Translations under genes and position numbers: made by a program
Part shown: piece by piece, positions 6,388 to 11,662 of the stretch
Position numbering within the stretch: position 1 is the first letter of the stretch
Layout of the letters: each line of letters opens with the position of its first letter
The notes under the pieces: generated by a model
What the model saw: the letters and a program-made list of their open reading frames with translations, nothing else
Databases searched by the model: none
What the model was told of the DNA's origin: nothing
Assembly: GCA_016297675.1 (NCBI GenBank)
Contig: JAEDGE010000058.1
Span: 1-11,662 of the forward strand
Length of the DNA: 11,662 nucleotides
Direction of reading: 5' to 3'
Origin: Oscillospiraceae bacterium
GTDB taxonomy: Bacteria; Bacillota; Clostridia; Oscillospirales; Ruminococcaceae

Positions 6388-7437
6388 TTACTCCTGTTTT
6401 TCCGGCATGGTAAGCATTTTTACCACAGCAGTTTCAATGGCAATTTGTTCGAGAATGGAAGTCGTATTACATGTTTTTTCCAAATCCCGCAAAATAGAAA
6501 GACAAGCTCGAATCCGTGCAATGGGGATCCGACTGCAATCCCGAAAGGCATTTCGCACCTGAAAATCAAACCGATAACCAAAATCTTGTTTCATCTCTGT
6601 CTGCTGTACATGGCTGCGAACAGCTGCCGCCGCACGGTATAAATCCAGAAAAGAAGCGGTTAAGGCAGAAAGCATAACAGGTCGTTCCACTCGCATGGCA
6701 AACAACCGTTCCAAATCTTGCATGGCTGCTGCAGCACGCTGTTGCACCACTGCACTTGCCAGAGAAAATGTGGTAGCAGAAAGAGAGGGCATGACCAAAT
6801 CTTTCACCATCTCCATAGAAATTGTACCGCCGTCTGCACAGGCACAGAGCTTCTCCAACTCGGAACGCATCATTAACGTATCGCCATTGCAGCGATTCAC
6901 GATTTCCTCTGCTTCCTTTTCCGGAAGTACACAGCCGTTTTTTTCTGCTCGGCTGCAAAGCTGTTTTACCATTTCTGACAGGCTTGCTGGTACCGCTTCA
7001 CAGACCACACCATGTTTGGCAATCCAATCAATGAGCTTCTTATTTTTTCCGGAAACGCTGCGTCTGCCATCCTTCACATCAAAGCCTGTAATATTGAATA
7101 CCAGAACGGTAATACCGGAAACTTGCTTTAAAATTTCGAGCAGCTGCTTCAATGCAGACTCTCTTAGACTTTCTGCATTGAAGTCGTTAATCAAAATACA
7201 GTTATATGGTGCCAACAGAGAGAACATCTGTGCAGCATCCTCCAATGCCCGCAAATCCAGTTTTCTGCCATCCAGTTTTGTCAGTGCCGTTTCTGGCTGA
7301 TTTCCCGTTGCCTTTTGTACCAATTGTGTAGTTAGTTCGGAAACTTGCAGCAAGTCAGAACCATAAAAATAATAAAGATTTTGCAGCGTTTCTCGCTTCA
7401 GCGAAGATAACACTGCTTTTGCTGTTAAAATTGGCAT
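6388..7437 (-). CDS. holA: DNA polymerase III subunit delta
   Basis: A 349-residue protein with the layout of the clamp-loader delta subunit, which opens the beta sliding clamp within the DNA polymerase III holoenzyme. The N-terminal region (1-150) contains YYFYGSDLLQVSEL (22-35), the degenerate nucleotide-binding loop typical of delta, and hydrophobic strands such as YNCILINDF. The helical middle holds the NRCNGDTLMMRSELEKLCA stretch, the characteristic N-G-D-x-x-x-x-x-x-E-L-x-K-L signature. The C-terminal collar domain ends with IRACLSILRDLEKTCNTT. Length matches the family (about 330-350 aa). ATG at 7437 has a near-ideal Shine-Dalgarno (AAAGGAGG, 6-nt spacer). It follows comEC by 15 nt; comEC-holA is a widely conserved order in Firmicutes, supporting the call. 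In Bacillus rpsT comes next, but here a Toprim gene does. Confidence 0.93.
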   Translation of the reverse strand: MPILTAKAVLSSLKRETLQNLYYFYGSDLLQVSELTTQLVQKATGNQPETALTKLDGRKLDLRALEDAAQMFSLLAPYNCILINDFNAESLRESALKQLLEILKQVSGITVLVFNITGFDVKDGRRSVSGKNKKLIDWIAKHGVVCEAVPASLSEMVKQLCSRAEKNGCVLPEKEAEEIVNRCNGDTLMMRSELEKLCACADGGTISMEMVKDLVMPSLSATTFSLASAVVQQRAAAAMQDLERLFAMRVERPVMLSALTASFLDLYRAAAAVRSHVQQTEMKQDFGYRFDFQVRNAFRDCSRIPIARIRACLSILRDLEKTCNTTSILEQIAIETAVVKMLTMPEKQE

Positions 7438-7452
7438 ACAACGCCTCCTTTC

Positions 7453-9525
7453 CTATTGCACTTGAACCGATAACTTGCCATCCGGCTGTATCGCAATCTG
7501 CAAATCATCTCCCTGTGCCAAAACGGCAAGGGCACTGCCTCTCTGCTCTGTCAATAGCCAATTCTGTTCCGAAGTGAACATTGTAAAATCCGCTGTCATT
7601 GCCTCCCGTATCGCGGTTTCCTCTGATTTCAGCGTAATCGTGACGGTTCGTCCGGCACAAGTCACCTGCAAAGCAGAGGATGTCCACTGAATTTGATAGG
7701 CATTTTCTGTAATTGTAAAATCTATTGCTTTCTGCGGATATTGTCCGCAAATTCTATCTGTTTGCCGTACAAATCCAGCTGCCGGAATCACCACCGCATC
7801 TGCCGTGACCCCAAACAGCGTTTGAGAATAGGCTGCCTCCATCTGCGGTGTATTCTGCAAAAGGGCAAGCGACTGTATATGCCGTATGCCGTTCTCCTGC
7901 AAGTAACGCTGCACATACTGTGGATTTTTATGATGTCCGGTCAGATCAATCACATCTACCTTTTGCCCGTACTGCACCAGCACGACTGCTTCCGCATTTC
8001 TTCCCAATACAGACAGATACAGCGTATTTCGCTGCATCCACCGTATACCAATCTGTAACACAGTCAGAATCGCAATCTGTACACAAAGCAGAAGGGAAAG
8101 CAGTCGCCTGCGAGGATAACAGCACCATACAAGACAAATCACGCCAGCTGCCAGCAATAAAAAACCTGATAATAAGTCACTATTGACCGGTAATTGTAGC
8201 GGAAGATACTGTTGCATCCAGAAAACGGCTTTCGTTACAATTTCACAGCACACCATAGCAATGCCGGAAAAAAATTCTGAAAAAATACCGCCGCTCAAAA
8301 CAACCAATACCGTACAAATCAAAATGAGAGAACAAAATGGCATCAGAAGTACATTTGTGAGCGGAGAAAGCAAGGAAACTTCTGAGAAGAACTGACAACT
8401 CACCGGCAAGGTACAGAGAAAGACCAAAAACATCGTCAAAAACGATTTTCCAAATCGCCCGAATATCGTGCTCGGATGAATTCGACGAGTCAGATAGGGA
8501 GCAAAGACACCGATTCCAAATGTACCGCTGATGGAAAGTAAAAATGACACATCCCGTATCAAATACGGATGCGGCAGGGAAAGCAGCATAAAAGAAATTG
8601 AAAGAGCATTCAAGGTATTTGATGTTCGATAAAAAATCGTACTGCTTTGTGCAAGTAAAATCATACAGCCGGCTCTCAAAATCGAAACTGGTGTTTCTGT
8701 CAGAATCGCAAACAGTCCTATCAGCACAACTGTAATACCGAGCCGAATCAGCCGGAACAGCCGCTTTTTGCCCAGACTGCCCAACGGCAATAACAAAATC
8801 ACCATATGAAATCCAGAAACTGACAGAACATGTCCGATTCCACTCCGAAAAAATGCCTGTTCCAGTGTCTCATCAAGCAGTTGTTTCTGTCCGAAGAGCA
8901 TCGCAATCATCATACTGCCATCTTCTGTTCCTGCCAACCAAAGAATTTTTTTCTGCATTTTTGTGCGAACATCTGCCAATGTTCGCTGCAAAACATAGCC
9001 TTCTGTGGGGGTATAGGTGACAACTGCATCATTGGCAGCTTGTAGAAAAATGGATTTTGCCTTATAATATGCGGTTCCGGCAAAGAGATAGTTAGAACTG
9101 GGAACAGTCATTGTCCCCGAAACCGTTAGCTCATCTCCATAACGACAACCATAATCCTTCGTGTAACAGAGAATCTTCGCCTTTGTACCATCAGGAAACG
9201 TTCCCTTCAGTTGATAACCGGCTCGGTCTCCATCATAAATTGTCTGATGCGTTACAATGCCTGTAAATGTTGTTTCCTGTTCTGCATACTGCATCACTGG
9301 CTGATAAGCTGTCGCAGTATAGCCGTAGTACCAACCGCTGCTCAAGGTAAATACGGCAGCCAGCAGAACCGCTGCTTTCCAATGCAGCCGCCCTCTCCAG
9401 ACAAGCAACAAAAGAATGCCAGCTGCAAATAACAACAGATACAGCATGGAACGCATGGGAAAACAAGAAGCAAAAAATAGTCCCGCTGCATAGGCAGCAC
9501 CGAGATATACCATTTTTTGCTTCAT
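7453..9525 (-). CDS. comEC: ComEC/Rec2 family DNA-uptake channel with degenerate beta-lactamase-like tail
   Basis: A 690-residue polytopic membrane protein, the presumed channel that passes single-stranded DNA across the membrane during competence. It has N-terminal helices (5-67), an OB-fold/DUF4131-type external domain (about 80-170) and the ComEC/Rec2 core (about 195-470). The core includes the hallmark FFRSGIGHVLSVSGFHMVIL (residues 225-244). The tail (500-690) follows the metallo-beta-lactamase-like layout, with a strand near LYLSVLGRNAEAVVLV and a helix plus GIRHIQSLALLQNTPQ. It lacks the DVGQGDA loop and the HxHxDH metal site, the latter replaced around residues 553-562. Length is somewhat short of typical ComEC with a full tail (about 750-800). 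The start at 9525 has only a weak Shine-Dalgarno and lies 17 nt after the preceding stop. No other competence genes are in view, so transformability cannot be judged. Confidence 0.9.
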   Translation of the reverse strand: MKQKMVYLGAAYAAGLFFASCFPMRSMLYLLLFAAGILLLLVWRGRLHWKAAVLLAAVFTLSSGWYYGYTATAYQPVMQYAEQETTFTGIVTHQTIYDGDRAGYQLKGTFPDGTKAKILCYTKDYGCRYGDELTVSGTMTVPSSNYLFAGTAYYKAKSIFLQAANDAVVTYTPTEGYVLQRTLADVRTKMQKKILWLAGTEDGSMMIAMLFGQKQLLDETLEQAFFRSGIGHVLSVSGFHMVILLLPLGSLGKKRLFRLIRLGITVVLIGLFAILTETPVSILRAGCMILLAQSSTIFYRTSNTLNALSISFMLLSLPHPYLIRDVSFLLSISGTFGIGVFAPYLTRRIHPSTIFGRFGKSFLTMFLVFLCTLPVSCQFFSEVSLLSPLTNVLLMPFCSLILICTVLVVLSGGIFSEFFSGIAMVCCEIVTKAVFWMQQYLPLQLPVNSDLLSGFLLLAAGVICLVWCCYPRRRLLSLLLCVQIAILTVLQIGIRWMQRNTLYLSVLGRNAEAVVLVQYGQKVDVIDLTGHHKNPQYVQRYLQENGIRHIQSLALLQNTPQMEAAYSQTLFGVTADAVVIPAAGFVRQTDRICGQYPQKAIDFTITENAYQIQWTSSALQVTCAGRTVTITLKSEETAIREAMTADFTMFTSEQNWLLTEQRGSALAVLAQGDDLQIAIQPDGKLSVQVQ

Positions 9526-9542
9526 TTTCTTTGTATTCGTGT

Positions 9543-10094
9543 TTATGACTGCACCTCAAACAGCGGCAACGGTGCAAGATAAATCAGATCAGAACGACCG
9601 ATGGCATCACCCTCTGCCAGTACCGCTGCCTTTCCGGCAACGATTCCGCCTGCCTGATGGGTCAATGCTTCCAGTGCTGCAATGGACTCCCCTGTGCTGA
9701 TGACATCATCCACCAGCAGTACCCGCTTGCCATGCAGCCAGCTTGCCTTTTCTCCATCCAGATATAGGGTCTGCAAAGCTGCGGTGGTAATCGAATGCAC
9801 TGCAACGGAAATACTGTCTGTCATATACCCTTTGACCGACTTTCTTGCGACAACATATGGCTTTCCAGTCTGTCGGGAGAGTTCGTATGCCAACGGAATA
9901 CCTTTACATTCTGCGGTCAGAATATAATCATAGTCACAAACTTTACATTTTTCTGCCAGTTCTTTGGCACATGCTTCTGTCAATTCCACATCGGAAAACA
10001 GAATAAATGCTGCTATTTCCAGTTGATCCGAAATCCGGCAGCGTTTCAGCTGTCGGGTCAGTCCGGCAACTTGTAACGTGTAGTATTCTGCCAT
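9543..10094 (-). CDS. Apt-like phosphoribosyltransferase
   Basis: A 183-residue type I phosphoribosyltransferase. The PRPP-binding motif VLLVDDVISTGES is at residues 125-137 with both acidic residues (D129, D130). AECKGIPLAYELSRQTGKPY (61-80) and VVARKSVKGY (81-90) match the substrate and flexible-loop regions of the adenine/xanthine group. It would transfer ribose-5-phosphate from PRPP to a purine base in salvage. Adenine is likeliest by overall resemblance, but xanthine or a regulatory PRT cannot be excluded. ATG at 10094 has AGGAGG about 8 nt upstream. An in-frame start at 10136 would run the gene through the terminator-like hairpin and its T tract and was rejected. It is soluble and of normal length. 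It lies 106 nt after the HIT gene and 17 nt before comEC. Confidence 0.85.
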   Translation of the reverse strand: MAEYYTLQVAGLTRQLKRCRISDQLEIAAFILFSDVELTEACAKELAEKCKVCDYDYILTAECKGIPLAYELSRQTGKPYVVARKSVKGYMTDSISVAVHSITTAALQTLYLDGEKASWLHGKRVLLVDDVISTGESIAALEALTHQAGGIVAGKAAVLAEGDAIGRSDLIYLAPLPLFEVQS

Positions 10095-10114
10095 TGCAAT
10101 TTTCCTCCTTCTGC

Positions 10115-10162
10115 AAAAAAGCGTCTGCCCTGTCATACTGCAAACCCAAACAGGGCAACACT
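10115..10162 (-). terminator. Terminator-like hairpin between the HIT and phosphoribosyltransferase genes
   Basis: On the minus strand AGTGTTGCCCTGT (10162-10150) pairs with ACAGGGCAGACGCT (10133-10120) through a stem of about 13 bp with one bulged A and two G-U pairs. The loop is 16 nt and six T residues run to 10115. This is the layout of a Rho-independent terminator. It sits 38 nt past the HIT stop and only 20 nt before the next start codon. No strong promoter was seen between it and the phosphoribosyltransferase, so it may act as a partial terminator or attenuator. Confidence 0.65.
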
Positions 10163-10200
10163 TCTATCCATGCAATCACATTCATATCCTTGCAAGGTGG

Positions 10201-10560
10201 TTATTCTACTGGCTGCACAGCTTCCTTTCCCCAGCCCATCTTCACGCCTGCCAGCATGTGGAAGTGAAGGTGGAACACCGTCTGTCCGGCATTTTCACCG
10301 CAGTTGGTCACAATGCGGTAGCCATCCTTCAGATTTTCCTGCTCTGCAATCTTGGCAGCCACTTCATAAATGTGGGCAACTACACTGGAATTTTCCGATG
10401 TAATGGCGGCTGCACAGCAAATATGCTGCTTTGGAATCAACAGGTAATGAATCGGGGCAATTGGTGCAATGTCTTTGAAAACATAAACGGTTTCATCTTC
10501 ATAAACTTTTGTACTCGGAATTTCTCCGGCTGCAATTTTACAAAACAAACAATCTTCCAT
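10201..10560 (-). CDS. HIT-family nucleotide hydrolase (HINT branch)
   Basis: A 119-residue cytoplasmic protein of the histidine triad superfamily. The triad reads HLHFHML (H97, H99, H101) and is preceded by NCGENAGQTVFHLH, the usual HINT active-site strand. CLFC at residues 4-7, with H46 in LLIPKQHI, matches the common structural zinc site. Length is typical (about 110-120). HINT enzymes hydrolyse purine nucleoside phosphoramidates such as adenylated lysine. They also remove AMP from aminoacyl-tRNA synthetase-derived lysyl-AMP, which makes adjacency to alaS suggestive but not proof of a link. ATG at 10560 lies 5 nt after the alaS stop; its Shine-Dalgarno GGAGG (10575-10571) is inside the last alaS codons, implying translational coupling. 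All active residues are present and the call is firm. Confidence 0.93.
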   Translation of the reverse strand: MEDCLFCKIAAGEIPSTKVYEDETVYVFKDIAPIAPIHYLLIPKQHICCAAAITSENSSVVAHIYEVAAKIAEQENLKDGYRIVTNCGENAGQTVFHLHFHMLAGVKMGWGKEAVQPVE

Positions 10561-10565
10561 TTTAT

Positions 10566-11662
10566 TTAATCCTCCGTAATCAAATTGCCGACAATGCTAT
10601 TTACCGCCAGCAGTGCTTCATCAATCATATATACCTTACCAACACCAGCCATTGCCTGTTCTGGGCGACCGCCGCCTTTTCCGCCGGTAATAGATGCAAT
10701 CCGCTGTACGATCTGTCCGGCATGGGCACCCTTTGCAATCGCTGCCTTAGAACAAGCACAGAGCAGGTTGCCCTTTCCGTCCTGTACACCAGCCAGTACT
10801 GCAATATACGGCTCTTCCATTGCCTTTACCTTGTCGCCCATCTTCCGGAGCATCTGCGGATTGACGCCATTCAGCATCGCAGAAATGATCTTTGTTCCCT
10901 TGACTTCCTCTACCTTATCAAATGCTGCCGCAATCTGTGCATCGGAAATCTTCTGGTGCAGGGATTCCAGTTCTCGTTCCTTCTCCTTCAGTTCCGCCAT
11001 GAGGCTGGTGCAGCGTTCTGCCAGTTCTGACACGTTGCCCAATTTCAGTGCGTGGGCTGCCTGCTGCATTTCCAGCTGAGCAGCATCCAGCAGCTGCAAA
11101 ACACCGCTACCGGTGACTGCCTCAATCCGGCGGACACCAGAGGCAACAGAGTTTTCCGAAACAATGCGGAACAAGCCAAGCTTTGCAGTATTATCCACAT
11201 GCGTACCGCCGCAGAATTCCACAGAAAAATCAGAAACACTTACAACTCTTACTACATCTCCGTACTTTTCACCGAAGAGTGCCATGGCGCCCCGTTTTCT
11301 TGCCTCTGCAATCGGCAAGGACTCTGTAACCACTGGAATGGCTGCCAGAATTTTTTCGTTGACCAGCTGCTCTACCTTTTGAATTTCTTCCTTGCTCATT
11401 GCTGAGAAATGGGAGAAGTCAAACCGGCATGCCTGCGGTGTCACTAACTGACCAGCCTGATGCACATGGTCACCCAGTACTTCCCGAAGGGCTGCCTGTA
11501 ACAGATGGGCTGCGGTATGGTTCCGCATGGTTGCATGACGAACATCCGCTGCAACTGCTGCCGTAACAATATCTCCAACATGTAGGTCGCCATCTTCTAC
11601 CGTTGCAATGTGCAGATAATGTCCGTCTTCATTCTTGCTGGTGCTACGAACAGCCGCCACAC
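10566..11662 (-). CDS. alaS: Alanine-tRNA ligase, C-terminal part (5' end beyond window)
   Basis: The last ~365 residues of alanyl-tRNA synthetase; the reading frame is open to the right edge, where the aminoacylation domain should lie. Visible parts in order are the editing domain with its zinc ligands, HTAAH (11519-11505) and CGGTH about 100 residues later, 98 residues separating the second His from the Cys exactly as in E. coli AlaRS. GAMALFGEKYGD, a conserved editing-domain loop, lies between them. A helical linker with a coiled-coil-like stretch (ELAERCTSLMAELKEKEREL) and the C-Ala domain with the GGKGGGRPEQAMAGV glycine loop follow. The enzyme charges tRNA-Ala in the cytoplasm and clears mischarged Ser/Gly. 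The full protein would be about 870-880 aa. It is intact as far as visible. Its last codons supply the Shine-Dalgarno for the HIT gene. Confidence 0.97.
   Translation of the reverse strand, partial: VAAVRSTSKNEDGHYLHIATVEDGDLHVGDIVTAAVAADVRHATMRNHTAAHLLQAALREVLGDHVHQAGQLVTPQACRFDFSHFSAMSKEEIQKVEQLVNEKILAAIPVVTESLPIAEARKRGAMALFGEKYGDVVRVVSVSDFSVEFCGGTHVDNTAKLGLFRIVSENSVASGVRRIEAVTGSGVLQLLDAAQLEMQQAAHALKLGNVSELAERCTSLMAELKEKERELESLHQKISDAQIAAAFDKVEEVKGTKIISAMLNGVNPQMLRKMGDKVKAMEEPYIAVLAGVQDGKGNLLCACSKAAIAKGAHAGQIVQRIASITGGKGGGRPEQAMAGVGKVYMIDEALLAVNSIVGNLITED

Noticed and set aside
10095..10136. Upstream start for the phosphoribosyltransferase
   Set aside because: The extension would encode the terminator-like hairpin and its T tract, and family resemblance begins at the ATG at 10094, which has a strong AGGAGG.
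1..11662. CRISPR arrays, tRNA/rRNA genes, insertion sequences, phage or toxin-antitoxin genes
   Set aside because: No regularly spaced repeats, cloverleaf-like sequences, transposase motifs or terminal inverted repeats were seen on either strand.

Overview
The window looks like a chromosomal, mostly housekeeping segment of a Gram-positive Clostridia bacterium, probably a Ruminococcus-like member of the Oscillospiraceae/Ruminococcaceae. This rests on strong AGGAGG-type ribosome binding sites, moderate GC, a GGGtGRT protein next to a NifU-like scaffold, an MBOAT/DHHW pair, and a comEC-holA neighbourhood. The family assignment is inferred from remembered protein families, not from a search. Every supportable gene is on the minus strand, so transcription runs from high to low coordinates. 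There are no tRNA or rRNA genes, insertion sequences, CRISPR arrays or phage genes.

Reading in the direction of transcription, 11662-1861 holds a tight run of ten genes. They are the alaS C-terminal part (partial), a HIT-family hydrolase, an Apt-like phosphoribosyltransferase, comEC, holA, a Toprim/RNase M5-like protein, an MBOAT-family membrane protein, a DHHW-family SGNH-like protein, a PHP-domain phosphoesterase and a Nim-like flavoprotein. Most gaps are 3-50 nt and most genes have their own strong Shine-Dalgarno. The widest gap, between the HIT gene and the phosphoribosyltransferase, contains a terminator-like hairpin with a T tract, so the run is probably at least two transcription units.

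After a 282-nt AT-rich gap comes a second unit: a clear sigma-A type promoter, a leader of about 100 nt, a NifU-like Fe-S scaffold gene and a GGGtGRT gene that runs off the left edge. The leader can fold into a 9-bp stem whose loop is complementary to the downstream Shine-Dalgarno. This is the geometry of an H-type pseudoknot that could hide the ribosome binding site.

The most unusual feature is that three adjacent envelope proteins keep intact reading frames and family architecture but lack the residues that define their catalytic centres. In the MBOAT protein the invariant His is Cys and the second conserved His is Asn. In the DHHW protein the Asp-His-His motif is Phe-Pro-Tyr and the Ser of the C-terminal KDS motif is Ala. 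In ComEC the metallo-beta-lactamase-like tail has no HxHxDH metal site. The MBOAT/DHHW pair, normally a polymer O-acetylation module, appears to have lost catalysis in both partners together. That suggests a non-catalytic or repurposed envelope module.
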